A stretch of DNA of 64,000 nucleotides from a bacterium (GCA_040755755.1 JBFLZW010000072.1:1-64000); one strand, 5' to 3'. Positions 9,556 to 18,289 are shown, numbered from the stretch's first letter. Notes: generated by a model from the sequence alone, not told the origin. Translations and numbers: made by a program.

Positions 9556-10368
9556 TTACCTCTTGATATTCATATAAACTAAGGAGGTACCATCAATATG
9601 CTTCAAGCTGCTGAATCTCCTATCACCCCGGTAGAGCTCATTCAAGGCCCTGGTAACTCCATTCCACTCACCATAATCATGCCATAAGATTATGCTTTGA
9701 TTTGTCTCGTTCATCAACTTAAGTACTTCTTCGGTATCATGCAGTACATAATCATAGGCATGGGAGCCGTCGACAAAGGCAAAATCGATCTTTCCGTAAA
9801 ACGGAGAAAAATCAAATTTGGCAGAGTCTCCATAAAACTGGGTTATTTTTTTCTCGAATTCTGTCCCCCAGTACCTTGACCCGGACGTTTCCTTATTGAT
9901 ATATGCTTTATCCCCGACATCCAGTGCAAGTGCTGTATCATTCAAACCATTCTTCGGTAAGTCAAGGGTATAAACTTTTGATTCTGCCGAACAATTTGCA
10001 GCCATATTCAAAGTGGTTTTCCCATCGAATGTTCCGATCTCGAACAGCATCTTGGGCTGGTACTGCTGAACAAGCTTGGTAATTACCAGCAATTCGACAG
10101 GGGAAATATTTCCATCCACCTGAGTGAGCGAGTGAAGATGGACAGACAGATCATCTGATAAAACATCAGATAGCCTTACTCTGGGGATTAATGTCTTAAC
10201 TCCTCCTTTACAACCAAAATGATAGCAAATAGTTGATATAAAACAACGGTGCCTTGATGAGAAAATTCCAATTGTAAACAGATACAGACACGATATCGAA
10301 GCACGAAGATACTGCCGAGCGAATACCGTTATTTTTTTCATCTTGCCTTTTGCCTGTTTGAAATCCAT
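9556..10368 (-). CDS. Class I SAM-dependent methyltransferase (Methyltransf_24 type)
   Basis: 270 residues. MLFEIGTFDGKTTLNMAAN is motif I, KVYTLDLP is motif II with its acidic end, KIDFAFVDGSHAYDYVLHD matches the Methyltransf_24 signature with the Asp-Gly-Ser-His core, and SIILWHDYGEWNGVTRAL follows. Such enzymes are common in polysaccharide and natural-product loci as sugar O-methyltransferases. A second in-frame ATG 27 bases into the gene (MKKITVF) is an equally possible start. A hydrophobic stretch near residues 20-45 may anchor it. It lies between GT4 and the split GT2 in the same direction. Confidence 0.78.
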   Translation of the reverse strand: MDFKQAKGKMKKITVFARQYLRASISCLYLFTIGIFSSRHRCFISTICYHFGCKGGVKTLIPRVRLSDVLSDDLSVHLHSLTQVDGNISPVELLVITKLVQQYQPKMLFEIGTFDGKTTLNMAANCSAESKVYTLDLPKNGLNDTALALDVGDKAYINKETSGSRYWGTEFEKKITQFYGDSAKFDFSPFYGKIDFAFVDGSHAYDYVLHDTEEVLKLMNETNQSIILWHDYGEWNGVTRALNELYRGDRRFSSLKHIDGTSLVYMNIKR

Positions 10369-10392
10369 TTGCCTAAATATTACTCTGGAGTC

Positions 10393-10608
10393 CTATCTTC
10401 CCCTGCCGGATGAGGCCTTTGGATATTCCATACCTTCATCCCCATATTGTCTTTCCTCTGCTTCCACGGCAACCCGGGCAGCTTTCTTCCAACTGGGGGG
10501 CTGGCTGCCCTGAACGAACCTGACGAAACTCATAAATCCGGCTACATTTAAGGATACGAAATAAAACGGAAAATAGAAAATCTCCCATAACCCCTGCACT
10601 AACCTCAT
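10393..10608 (-). CDS. Separated C-terminal tail of the upstream GT2 transferase
   Basis: 71 residues starting MRLVQGLWEIFYFPFYF and containing SFVRFVQGSQPPSWKKAAR. The hydrophobic helix followed by F-x-G and W-K-K-A-x-R is what normally closes membrane GT2 transferases of the poly-GlcNAc-synthase-like type. It lies 39 bases after the GT2 gene in the same reading frame, separated by two stops (TAA and TGA), and has its own Shine-Dalgarno site (AAAGGAG, eight bases from ATG). It may be translated separately and rejoin as a helix, or be debris of a nonsense-interrupted gene. A sequencing error is unlikely, since two in-frame stops would need to be wrong. Confidence 0.55.
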   Translation of the reverse strand: MRLVQGLWEIFYFPFYFVSLNVAGFMSFVRFVQGSQPPSWKKAARVAVEAEERQYGDEGMEYPKASSGRGR

Positions 10609-10647
10609 ACCATCTGCTCCTTTTGTTCTTCAGGCAGAAAGCCGCTC

Positions 10648-11718
10648 TTAGCAGACCGGGTCTTCAACCTTATGCTTTTTCTTATTCCCCAGGTAACACA
10701 GAAAACCCAAAAAAGCCACCAGGTAGAAAGAAACCTGGCTTCCAATCAAATATTGGTATATCCGCCCCTGATGGACCAGGAATATATTGCTGATCAGGGC
10801 AGCCATCAGGCAAAAAGGAAGAAACCAGCGGATAATCTTATGAGACCACAAAATGTAAGCAATCAATCCCCGGGTAGGGGACAGAAGAGGATAAATATAT
10901 TTCAATCCATGAAAGTTCCCGGCCCCGATCCGGATCTTTTGCTCGAATGAATCCACGACCCTGATGCAGGTATCTTCCAGGGCCTTGACTTGCGGGTCAC
11001 TGATGGCCCGGTATCCCATACCGATGATGCGCAGGGTAATAATAAAATCATCCATGATAGCCCGGTCGATCGGCAGCGGTCTGAACAACAGCCTGCGGAT
11101 GGCGTAGATGCCGCCGTTCGCTCCCGGAAGGGAAGCGATGTTTCCCTCCTTGATCTTTACCCAGGTTTCGTAGTTCCAGAACCGGCTCTCGATCATTCCC
11201 AGGGGATTTCCCTTCACCGGTCGAAACTGCAGCCTGCCGGATACACAGCCGATGTCCGGATCCGCAAAGTGGCGGATCAGCTTGCGGACCGCATCTTTCT
11301 GAACAAAGGTATTGGCATCGGAAAAGACAACGATTTCTCCCCGTACATGAGGCATGGCGATATTCAGCGCGTTGCTCTTCCCTCCCCTTGGCCGGACAGG
11401 GAGAAATCGCACAGCACCCTTCTTCTGATATTGAGCGATAATCTCATCGGTGCCGTCCGTAGATGCGTCCGAGGCGAAGAAAATCTCAAGCTTCTCTTTC
11501 GGATAATCCAGTGAGAGACAATTCTCGATTTTCTCCTGAATGACATCCTTTTCGTTGTGAGCAACCACCACGACAGAGACAGAAGGCAGAAAGCTCTCAT
11601 CGATCAGGTGGTCTTTTTTCTGTCTGAGAATAATATTAAGACAGAAAATGACCAGCGGATACAGAAGATACGTATAGAAGATTAAAAACAGGCTGAAAAA
11701 AAACAGAATCTTGATCAT
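10648..11718 (-). CDS. Glycosyltransferase family 2, membrane, shortened C-terminus
   Basis: 356 residues. An N-terminal helix precedes the GT-A domain: PSVSVVVVAHNEKDVI, FFASDASTDGTDEII (nucleotide-binding Asp), VVFSDANTFVQKDAV (DxD-like SDA), GANGGIYAIRR, and AIMDDFIITLRIIGMGYR (the catalytic ED-like D-D). Two to three helices follow. It adds a sugar processively or singly on the cytoplasmic side of the membrane. The protein stops at VEDPVC, before the last helix and W-K-K motif expected in this family, which are found in the next frame segment at 10393-10608. It is 36 bases downstream of the sugar-phosphate transferase. Confidence 0.82.
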   Translation of the reverse strand: MIKILFFFSLFLIFYTYLLYPLVIFCLNIILRQKKDHLIDESFLPSVSVVVVAHNEKDVIQEKIENCLSLDYPKEKLEIFFASDASTDGTDEIIAQYQKKGAVRFLPVRPRGGKSNALNIAMPHVRGEIVVFSDANTFVQKDAVRKLIRHFADPDIGCVSGRLQFRPVKGNPLGMIESRFWNYETWVKIKEGNIASLPGANGGIYAIRRLLFRPLPIDRAIMDDFIITLRIIGMGYRAISDPQVKALEDTCIRVVDSFEQKIRIGAGNFHGLKYIYPLLSPTRGLIAYILWSHKIIRWFLPFCLMAALISNIFLVHQGRIYQYLIGSQVSFYLVAFLGFLCYLGNKKKHKVEDPVC

Positions 11719-11754
11719 CAGAATACGGTTCCCTATTATACGGGTAAAACACCT

Positions 11755-13164
11755 CTACCGCGCTCCCTGGGCAGTAATCACAGCCCAGATAGTTTTTATG
11801 ACAATAACGATATCCAGGTAAAGAGAGTAATTATGAATATAGAAGATATCATGCTGCAGCTTGTCATTCAGGTCAGCATCATAGCGGCCATTAATCTGGG
11901 CCAAACCGGTCAATCCCGGCTTGATGCAAAGCCTCAGTCCCTGAAAACCCTCATATTGATTTACAAAATGCGGTCTTTCCGGCCGCGGACCGACAATACT
12001 TAATTTTCCCCAGAGTACTAAAAAAAGCTGAGGAAGTTCATCCAGGCTGGTTTTGCGCAGGAATCGTCCAACGGGCGTGACCCGCGGGTCATTATCTTCT
12101 GCCCAGATCGGTCCTGAAAGCTGTTCAGCATTATTGACCATAGAGCGGAACTTATAGATCACGAAAGGCCGGTTATCTTTCCCGATGCGGATCTGTTTGA
12201 AAAAGACCGGGCCTTTGGAGCTCAGTTTAACCGCCAGCGCAACAATAACCATGATGGGGAAGAAAAAAACGATTGCCGCCAGTGAAAAAAGGATATCGAA
12301 CATGCGTTTGGCAGCCCGGTTAAAGCCGTCGATAGGCTCCAGAATCAGCTCATACAGGGGCATGGATTCCAGAGACTGGAGTTTTACCTTTCCGGCAAAC
12401 AGCCCATACTGGCTGGGAAGAACGAAAAACCGGATCCCCAGGGCATCACACTGCCCAACCAGCTTATCGATCAGGTCCGGAGGAAACTTGTTACCGGCCA
12501 GAATGACATTTTTAATCTCATACTGGTTCACAACCTCTAAAAAGTTGCTGATATCGTCCAGGCATCTCAGTGAGGAATTCCGCTCCGTGGATACTTCGCT
12601 CTGCCCTGCTGAAGTCAGATATCCCACCACATTCCAGTGCTGGTACGGGATATTCTTCAATTCCTCAAATTGAGCGGCCCCTTCAACACCCTCACCAAGG
12701 ATCAGGGTATTTTTCCCTGCCGGTATTTTCCGTGAAATTTTGGGTTCAAGGCAGGAGTAAACAAATCGCCAGCCAAACAGAAAGAGGATGTTCAGAATCC
12801 ATTCAAAGAAACAGATATACCGGGACAGGCTGACATTCACCTGGTAATAGCTTCGCAATCCGTGGATGGAGGCGAAAATAATGATCGTACTTAAGGTTGC
12901 AGCCTTAAAAACCTTTTCAATAATCTCGTAGGCAGGACTCTCTTCATTCAGGTCATAGGCTCCGAAAAAGAACAGGAAAAACAATCTGATGCAGGTGGCA
13001 GCCAAGGCAAAGGTCCGGTAGAAAATCCACAGAGAGCCATGAAAATAGATTTCCTCTCCTGGATACAGGAGATATCCGCCGATTATGGCCAGGTTGATAA
13101 ACAGGATATCAACCAGGACCGATACGGCTTTTCTCTGATTATTCTTCGGTGACAGACCTTTCAT
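11755..13164 (-). CDS. Undecaprenyl-phosphate sugar-1-phosphate transferase (WbaP/polyprenyl glycosylphosphotransferase)
   Basis: 469 residues. Four to five N-terminal helices are followed by a CoA-binding-like Rossmann domain (NTLILGEGVEGA) and then the catalytic domain (PF02397): KRMFDILFSLAAIVFF membrane re-entrant helix, FKQIRIGKDNRPFVIYKFRSM, RKTSLDELPQLFLVLWG with the catalytic Asp-Glu, LSIVGPRPERPHFV and KPGLTGLAQINGRY. It starts glycan assembly by moving hexose-1-phosphate from a nucleotide sugar to undecaprenyl phosphate on the cytoplasmic membrane face. It is the first gene of the minus-strand polysaccharide run. Galactose and glucose specificity cannot be separated. Confidence 0.92.
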   Translation of the reverse strand: MKGLSPKNNQRKAVSVLVDILFINLAIIGGYLLYPGEEIYFHGSLWIFYRTFALAATCIRLFFLFFFGAYDLNEESPAYEIIEKVFKAATLSTIIIFASIHGLRSYYQVNVSLSRYICFFEWILNILFLFGWRFVYSCLEPKISRKIPAGKNTLILGEGVEGAAQFEELKNIPYQHWNVVGYLTSAGQSEVSTERNSSLRCLDDISNFLEVVNQYEIKNVILAGNKFPPDLIDKLVGQCDALGIRFFVLPSQYGLFAGKVKLQSLESMPLYELILEPIDGFNRAAKRMFDILFSLAAIVFFFPIMVIVALAVKLSSKGPVFFKQIRIGKDNRPFVIYKFRSMVNNAEQLSGPIWAEDNDPRVTPVGRFLRKTSLDELPQLFLVLWGKLSIVGPRPERPHFVNQYEGFQGLRLCIKPGLTGLAQINGRYDADLNDKLQHDIFYIHNYSLYLDIVIVIKTIWAVITAQGAR

Positions 13165-13186
13165 TACCTTATTCCACCTGTTGTAA

Positions 13187-13224
13187 CAGTGATCAGTGAT
13201 CAGTGGTCAGTGATCAGTGGTCAG
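13187..13224. repeat. Heptamer array (CAGTGRT)x5
   Basis: Five tandem copies of the seven-base unit CAGTGRT fill 13187-13224. Two inverted units follow at 13318-13331. The same heptamer array occurs at 20879-20909 and, inverted, at 21690-21724. All three lie in intergenic gaps of the neighbouring sulfur/selenium-type gene cluster. Function unknown; such arrays may be relics of small repeats or protein-binding sites. Confidence 0.8.
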
Positions 13225-13342
13225 GAGCGCAAGGCGTTATCCTGCGCAGTGGCCAAAACACAGCTCCCTGAACTCGGGTGATCAGTTTATAGCGATTAGT
13301 GATCGTTACTGCTTTACTGGCCACTGATCACTTTTCTACTCT

Positions 13343-14269
13343 TTAATGAACCACCGTATTTTCCACCGCAGGCTCCGGCAGTATCTTCATGGCCGCAACC
13401 TCCGGCTCCATCAGCCATTTTTCTGATAAGGTCAGGGCTTGGGGAATGCACTCGATAATCTTATTGACCTGGGTGGCCGGGGTCGGCCTGGCCAGTCTTC
13501 CTGCCTCACGGTTGGCCCGGGCCGCAATCAGACAGGCATCGATCAGGTCGATGCCCCGGTAAGCCAGGGCGGATAAAATGCCGGTTATGGTATCTCCGGT
13601 GCCGCCAATAGCTTCCAGTTCCGGGATGGAGGGTTCGCTCATGCTGTGGTAAATTTGCCCGCCACGGCAGATATGATCGGTGCTTCCTTTCACGAAGAGG
13701 ATATCGGCTGCATTTTTCCAGTGATAAGCCCGCTGGACCAGTTCGCTGGCCTGCTCGTTCATATGCCAGATGAACCCCCGGGTGTAAGCCGGATGGGCCG
13801 CTTTCTCATCCGCCAGAAAAGCCAGCTCTCCCATATCGGGAGTAAAAATGTCGTAATAGGGTGCATGGCCGCCTGCCTTGGCCACATACATGGAGCCTGC
13901 ATCGGCAATGAGCAGCGGTTTTTGCCTCACCAGTTTGATGGCTTTAATCAACCGGTTATTTTTCAGGATATCCGGCATGATATAGTGGAAAACCATAACC
14001 TGCGGATTCAATTCTGAAACGTGTTCGGTAAGGTAGTTATACACCTTGCTGCTGCCGTCCCGCTTGCCAATGTCCCCGGCCACGACGCACAGCGGAGCGT
14101 CCAGGCCGTATTGCTGACAGACCACGGCCACCGTGGTCATCATGGCCGCAGTCCCCCGGTTCTGATCCAGCAGATGGCCATTGATCACCAGTCCTTCGGA
14201 AGTGAGAATTCCCTGTCCGGCCAGGAGCGGTAATCCCTGCACGGGTATAGTGCCTGCCAAAACTAACAT
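13343..14269 (-). CDS. NnrD-like / ribokinase-fold sugar kinase family protein
   Basis: 308 residues resembling the NAD(P)H-hydrate dehydratase and carbohydrate kinase superfamily. DIFTPDMGELAFLADE recalls the TPHxGE segment, ILFVKGSTDHI matches the KG strand, and AIGGTGDTITGILSAL is the C-terminal anion hole with the catalytic Asp in GTGD. No YjeF epimerase domain is present. In this setting it may not repair NADHX but act on a cluster-specific metabolite. The start overlaps the DUF3343 gene stop by seven bases with a GGAGG site, so the two are coupled. It is the last gene of the ten-gene minus-strand cluster. Confidence 0.65.
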   Translation of the reverse strand: MLVLAGTIPVQGLPLLAGQGILTSEGLVINGHLLDQNRGTAAMMTTVAVVCQQYGLDAPLCVVAGDIGKRDGSSKVYNYLTEHVSELNPQVMVFHYIMPDILKNNRLIKAIKLVRQKPLLIADAGSMYVAKAGGHAPYYDIFTPDMGELAFLADEKAAHPAYTRGFIWHMNEQASELVQRAYHWKNAADILFVKGSTDHICRGGQIYHSMSEPSIPELEAIGGTGDTITGILSALAYRGIDLIDACLIAARANREAGRLARPTPATQVNKIIECIPQALTLSEKWLMEPEVAAMKILPEPAVENTVVH

Positions 14270-14829
14270 CGTTGTTCCTCCATAATTTTCAAAGCCTCTT
14301 CATAGGCCACGCTCAGGGAGTAAGCGCACAGGGTATAGCCGAGCTTGCGCGGATTGGGAGCATCGGAAAGGCGCTTGCCGATCATCTCCGAAGCCAGGTA
14401 TGGGACGTCGGGACATCCTCCGCCGGAAATGTTGACGATTTTCCAGCTCAACTTATGAACCGTAATCTTCATATTGGCCGCTTTGATCATCAGATAATCC
14501 CCAAAGTCGGTTATCCGGCAGAGCTTCAGCGGCTCCAGACGGTCTCCGGAAAGCGGCAGAACATCAAGAGGGGCAATACCTTCCTCTTTCAGGCGTCGGA
14601 CTATTCCCAACTGCTCCACCAGGGGAAAATCGATAGCCAGATCACAGCCGGTTCGATACTGCGCCGGCGGGCTTACGACCCCGATCTGATAACCACTGGA
14701 TTTTAAAACCTCTTCGGCTTTTATGACCTCAGTGGTATTGGAAAATATCAAAAGTCCCCTGGCCTGCTGTGAATCGGCATCGCTTGGGGTCTTTTTATTA
14801 TCAAAAATCCTGTTTAACAGATTCTTCAT
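14263..14829 (-). CDS. DUF3343-type (putative Se/S carrier-like) protein with extra C-terminal domain
   Basis: 188 residues. The N-terminal 70 residues (LLIFSNTTEVIKAEEVL, then YQIGVVSPPAQYRTGCDLAI) match the DUF3343 pattern, a small fold noted near selenium-metabolism genes and suggested to carry Se or S on the Cys of the G-C pair. The other 110 residues include NISGGGCPDVPYLASEMIG and an Ala/Tyr-rich helix, unrecognised here but with a further Gly-Gly-Cys that could be redox active. Standard DUF3343 proteins are about 80-100 residues, so this is a two-domain version. It is coupled to the kinase-like gene and 30 bases after YggS. Confidence 0.6.
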   Translation of the reverse strand: MKNLLNRIFDNKKTPSDADSQQARGLLIFSNTTEVIKAEEVLKSSGYQIGVVSPPAQYRTGCDLAIDFPLVEQLGIVRRLKEEGIAPLDVLPLSGDRLEPLKLCRITDFGDYLMIKAANMKITVHKLSWKIVNISGGGCPDVPYLASEMIGKRLSDAPNPRKLGYTLCAYSLSVAYEEALKIMEEQRC

Positions 14830-14859
14830 GACTCTCTCGTTCCTTCATTCACCAGGAGC

Positions 14860-15558
14860 TCAATCTCTGGGACCAAAGATGGCACTCCCCACCCGGACCA
14901 GGGTAGCTCCTTCCTCGATAGCTACCTCGAAATCGTGAGACATGCCCATGGATAGAGTTTTCAGAGGAGATGGCAAATACCGGTTGAGCTGATCGCGCAC
15001 ATCCCGCAAACCGGCAAAATATGGCCTCACCTTTTCAGGATCATCGACCTCGGGCGGTATGGTCATCAGCCCTTCCAGAGAAAGATGGGGCAGCTTGATG
15101 ATCTGCCCTGCCATCTCCCCTGCCTCCTGCGGCGCGATACCGGATTTTGATTCCTCCCCGGCCATATTTATCTGGATAAGGATCGACTGTATCTTTCCTT
15201 CTCTTTGTGCCCGCTGACTGATCAGCCGGGCCAGTTCCAGAGAATCCACCGTATGAATCAGGGTAAAGAGGGGAACAGCCAGCTTGACTTTATTGCTCTG
15301 CAGATGACCGATCAGATGCCACTCGATCGGATATCCGGTCAGCAGGGGAATTTTCTCCTGAGCCTCCTGAACATAATTTTCACCCAAAACCCTGGCCCCG
15401 GCATCGACAGCCTGGCGGATCTTTTCCATGCTCTGCTTCTTGCTGACCGCAACCAGGGTAATTTCCTCCGGTGAGCGGCCAGCCCGAAGCGCTGCCCGGT
15501 CAATGCGCTCTTTGATCCTTTGCCAGTTTTCCTTTATGCTTACGGTATTCTGGACCAT
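14860..15558 (-). CDS. yggS: YggS/PLPBP family pyridoxal phosphate-binding protein
   Basis: 232 residues, the normal size for the family. ITLVAVSKKQSMEKIRQAVDAG contains the PLP-binding Lys, GARVLGENYVQEAQEK the GENY signature, EWHLIGHLQSNKVK the conserved HxxGxLQxNK, and LSMGMSHDFEVAIEEGATLVRVGSAIFG the phosphate-binding end. It is a cytosolic PLP carrier that keeps vitamin B6 and amino-acid pools balanced and is not known to catalyse a reaction. Its position right after two PLP-dependent enzymes suggests it serves them here. The start has a GGGGAGAGA site. Confidence 0.95.
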   Translation of the reverse strand: MVQNTVSIKENWQRIKERIDRAALRAGRSPEEITLVAVSKKQSMEKIRQAVDAGARVLGENYVQEAQEKIPLLTGYPIEWHLIGHLQSNKVKLAVPLFTLIHTVDSLELARLISQRAQREGKIQSILIQINMAGEESKSGIAPQEAGEMAGQIIKLPHLSLEGLMTIPPEVDDPEKVRPYFAGLRDVRDQLNRYLPSPLKTLSMGMSHDFEVAIEEGATLVRVGSAIFGPRD

Positions 15559-15580
15559 CTCAATCTCTCCCCAGGGCCTG

Positions 15581-16978
15581 TTATTTCAAAACCGCCTCTT
15601 CCAGGCAGGGTGCATCACACCTGCCCTGGCTGCATTGATCTTCCGCCATATCCTGCGCTACCTCTTCCACTTTCTCCAGGAACATCATAAGATCGGCAGG
15701 AGTATGGGCCGTGGAAATCGCCCCGCCGCCGTGCATTACAAATACCCCTTTGTTTAACAGCCGCATCCTCAACTCCTTTTCCCGCTTTTCCAGATCACAG
15801 TCTACAGCCAGGGCATGGGAATCTTTCAGCTCTTCCAGCCTGACCTTGGGGAAATGAGTCATAAACAGGGAACCGATACCCGTACACCTGGCCGCAATCC
15901 CATGCCGGGCAAAAGCCCTCTCGATACCGCCCCTGACTTGAATTCCGGCAGCTTCAAGAGAGGGATAAATTTCCCGGGCATTTTCTTCGAGATGCCGCAG
16001 CATGGCTATGCCTGCCGTCATGCACAGGGGTGCACAGGAGAACGTCCCTCCGCCGATGAGTGTTTTCCGGTATTCAGGCAGATTAGCCGTCGGACTGCAC
16101 AGCTCCATGATATCCGCCCGGCCGGCGACTGCACCGATGGGCATCCCGCCGCCCAGGATCTTGCCCAGGGTGGTAAGATCGGGAGTAATATTATAGAGCC
16201 CCTGGGCTCCTCCCAGACCCACCCGAAAGCCGGTGATGATCTCGTCGAAGATGAGCAAAGCTCCGGCTTTCTGCGTCTCCTCACGGATGACTTTCAGGAA
16301 TTCCCGGTCTCCGGGGATAAAACCGCCCTCGCCCAGGATCGGTTCCATGATGACCGCAGCCAGATCATCGGCATGTTCTCTGATCCGGTCAAAAGCCTCC
16401 TGGGTATCGTTGAACCGGACCAGAACGGTATTCTGGATGGCATCCTCACAGGCACCGCCCCGCTTTCCCTGATTCAGGTCCGGGTTGTCGATCGTGGCTG
16501 AATGCGTGCCCGCACCATGCCATGATCCTTCCATTTTGATAAACTTCTGCCGGTCAGTAAAGGCCCGGGCCAGCCTGCGGGCATAAATGACCGCTTCGGT
16601 GCCGGAGCAGCAGAAGCGGACCTTTTCCGCCGAAGGGATGAGCCTGCTTACGATTTCGGCCAGTTCGATCTGAAGCTCATGAACAATGCCCCACTGGACA
16701 CCCTCCCGCACCTGCCTCTCCAGGGCGGAGGTGACCTGCCACGGCGTGTGCCCCAGAATGTTCAGGTAATGCCCCATCCAAAAATCCAGATACTCGTTGC
16801 CGTCAACGTCCCAGAACCGGGGCCCCTCGGCCCTGGCCAGATAACAGGGGTAGGGAGCGAAATAGCGCAAATTGTGGCTCACCCCGCCAGCCATGACCCG
16901 CGAGGCGCGGGTGTACAGATCGAGAGATTTCCCGGTCCGGGATCGATACTTTTGGTATTCCTGATTCAGAGAACTCAT
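15581..16978 (-). CDS. Class III PLP aminotransferase, glutamate-1-semialdehyde aminomutase-like
   Basis: 465 residues. Family marks are RVMAGGVSHNLRYF near the N-terminus, FWDVDGNEYLDF, VRFCCSGTEAVIYARRLAR, LLIFDEIITGFRVGLGGAQG (PLP-pyridine Asp) and TTLGKILGGGMPIGAVAG with the Schiff-base Lys. These are the HemL-like signatures, but the protein is longer than HemL (about 430 residues) and ends in a Cys-rich tail (DQCSQGRCDAPCLEE). HemL-like paralogues act as amino-group-shifting or transferring enzymes in secondary pathways. The gene starts five bases after the threonine-synthase-like gene. A role in haem synthesis is less likely because no hem genes are nearby. Confidence 0.8.
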   Translation of the reverse strand: MSSLNQEYQKYRSRTGKSLDLYTRASRVMAGGVSHNLRYFAPYPCYLARAEGPRFWDVDGNEYLDFWMGHYLNILGHTPWQVTSALERQVREGVQWGIVHELQIELAEIVSRLIPSAEKVRFCCSGTEAVIYARRLARAFTDRQKFIKMEGSWHGAGTHSATIDNPDLNQGKRGGACEDAIQNTVLVRFNDTQEAFDRIREHADDLAAVIMEPILGEGGFIPGDREFLKVIREETQKAGALLIFDEIITGFRVGLGGAQGLYNITPDLTTLGKILGGGMPIGAVAGRADIMELCSPTANLPEYRKTLIGGGTFSCAPLCMTAGIAMLRHLEENAREIYPSLEAAGIQVRGGIERAFARHGIAARCTGIGSLFMTHFPKVRLEELKDSHALAVDCDLEKREKELRMRLLNKGVFVMHGGGAISTAHTPADLMMFLEKVEEVAQDMAEDQCSQGRCDAPCLEEAVLK

Positions 16979-16983
16979 GTTGA

Positions 16984-18192
16984 CTACCCTTCCATTTCTG
17001 CCTGCAGCTCCGGAACATCAAGGCGCAGCCTGCCGGTGCAGCCGATAACTACGGTCTGGTCCGGCCGGATCATTCCCTTTTTGGCCAGCTTCTCCACTCC
17101 GGCCAGAGCAGCCAGAGATTCAAGACCTGCCTTCCCTTTGGGAATGCCATCGGCATGGAACAGCTCCAAAAGCCGCGGAAATTCTTTCAGTTCAGTTTTC
17201 TTTCCACCTTCAAAAACATCTTCAAACGTCACGCCGATCCTGCACAGATGAGGATAGGATTCAAAAATTTTCGGAATACCGATGCCGATTACATAGGTAT
17301 CGAGAACCGGTACCACCCGCTTGCCAACCGTACCTTCAACCAGACCGCGGGAGGCCAGAACCATCGGAGCGCATCCTGCGGGCTGAATGCCGCCAAAGTT
17401 CGGGCTCTTTTTGAAAACCTCCGTGCATCCCTTCCAGAAGGAAAAGATGCCCGTACCACTGCCCAGTCCCTGAACATACCAGTCAGGGATCCGGCCCAGG
17501 TCCTCCAGAACCTCAAGACCCAGGGTTTTCATCCCCTCGATTCTCATCTGGTTGTAAAACCAGTATTCTATGGGCAGATTCATCTTGTCGGCAAAGGCAT
17601 AGGCATTGGCAATGGCCTCATCGAAGGTAGTGCCGCTGTAGTGGATCTGGACATAGCTGTAATCATATGCGCCGTCGCCGGACATCATCCGGTTATACAA
17701 CTCCTCCCACCGCTCACGGGCATTATTCGGGACAAACATGTGCAGGCCCATCCTGCTGATGGCTGCTCCCCGGCAGTGAGAGATACCGCTGTCTCCGGTG
17801 CTGGCACCCACCAGTTCCCGGTAGCCCATCTCCTTCAGCCGGGAGAGGGTCATGAAGGCTTCCCGGTCCTTGAAGGTCTCGGTAGGCTGCATGGAATCCA
17901 GCTTGACATAGACCTCGGATAATCCAAACTGCCGGGCAATGTTGTGGCAGCGAATGAGCGGAATCTTTTTGATACCCAGCTCGATTGCGTTTTCCATATT
18001 GAAGAGGGGGAGAATTTCATGAAAACGCCATACCGAATCACCATACCGGGGATCGGGATAATTATCCCAGTTAACCTCCGGATAGTAGAATGGCAACAGT
18101 CCCTCCGGCGAGCAGTCGCAGTTTCTGACATGTTTATTAACATCATGGATTTTGCCGCACTTGACACACTGGCGATAAAATTGGCGGGCCAT
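16984..18192 (-). CDS. Threonine synthase-like PLP enzyme with N-terminal Cys motif
   Basis: 402 residues from the ATG at 18192, chosen because AAGGAGGA lies nine bases upstream. The frame is open for seven more codons. The N-terminus has a zinc-ribbon-like CVKCGKIH followed by CDCSPEG. QPTETFKDREAFMTL carries the PLP Lys in the FKD context of threonine and cysteate synthases, and VGASTGDSGISHCRGAA, VQGLGSGTGIFSFW and VVIGCTGRLRLD complete the fold type II domain. Expected chemistry is a beta- or gamma-replacement on a phosphorylated amino acid. Normal threonine synthase has SGNTG instead of STGDSG, so the substrate probably differs. It is downstream of the YedE-like gene. Confidence 0.75.
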   Translation of the reverse strand: MARQFYRQCVKCGKIHDVNKHVRNCDCSPEGLLPFYYPEVNWDNYPDPRYGDSVWRFHEILPLFNMENAIELGIKKIPLIRCHNIARQFGLSEVYVKLDSMQPTETFKDREAFMTLSRLKEMGYRELVGASTGDSGISHCRGAAISRMGLHMFVPNNARERWEELYNRMMSGDGAYDYSYVQIHYSGTTFDEAIANAYAFADKMNLPIEYWFYNQMRIEGMKTLGLEVLEDLGRIPDWYVQGLGSGTGIFSFWKGCTEVFKKSPNFGGIQPAGCAPMVLASRGLVEGTVGKRVVPVLDTYVIGIGIPKIFESYPHLCRIGVTFEDVFEGGKKTELKEFPRLLELFHADGIPKGKAGLESLAALAGVEKLAKKGMIRPDQTVVIGCTGRLRLDVPELQAEMEG

Positions 18193-18227
18193 AAAAAGGA
18201 TCCTCCTTTCCACATGCGGCCCTCTTC

Positions 18228-18289
18228 AGAGGGCGGTTTTCTTACAACGAAATACTTAAGAGGGCGGTTTTCTTACAACGAAATACTTA
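18228..18289. repeat. Perfect 31-bp tandem duplication at a stop codon
   Basis: The 31-base unit beginning AGAGGGCGG and ending AATACTTA occurs twice back to back (18228-18258 and 18259-18289), identical. The right copy ends exactly on the TAA of the YedE-like gene. It lies in the gap before the threonine-synthase-like gene, so it may lengthen the intercistronic leader. It looks like a recent slippage or recombination duplication. Confidence 0.9.

Noticed and set aside
10600-10650. Selenocysteine or readthrough at the GT2 stops
   Set aside because: The first stop is TAA, and no SECIS-like hairpin is visible. The downstream piece has its own ribosome site.
13187-13224. CRISPR-like repeats
   Set aside because: Seven-base tandem units without spacers; no Cas genes.
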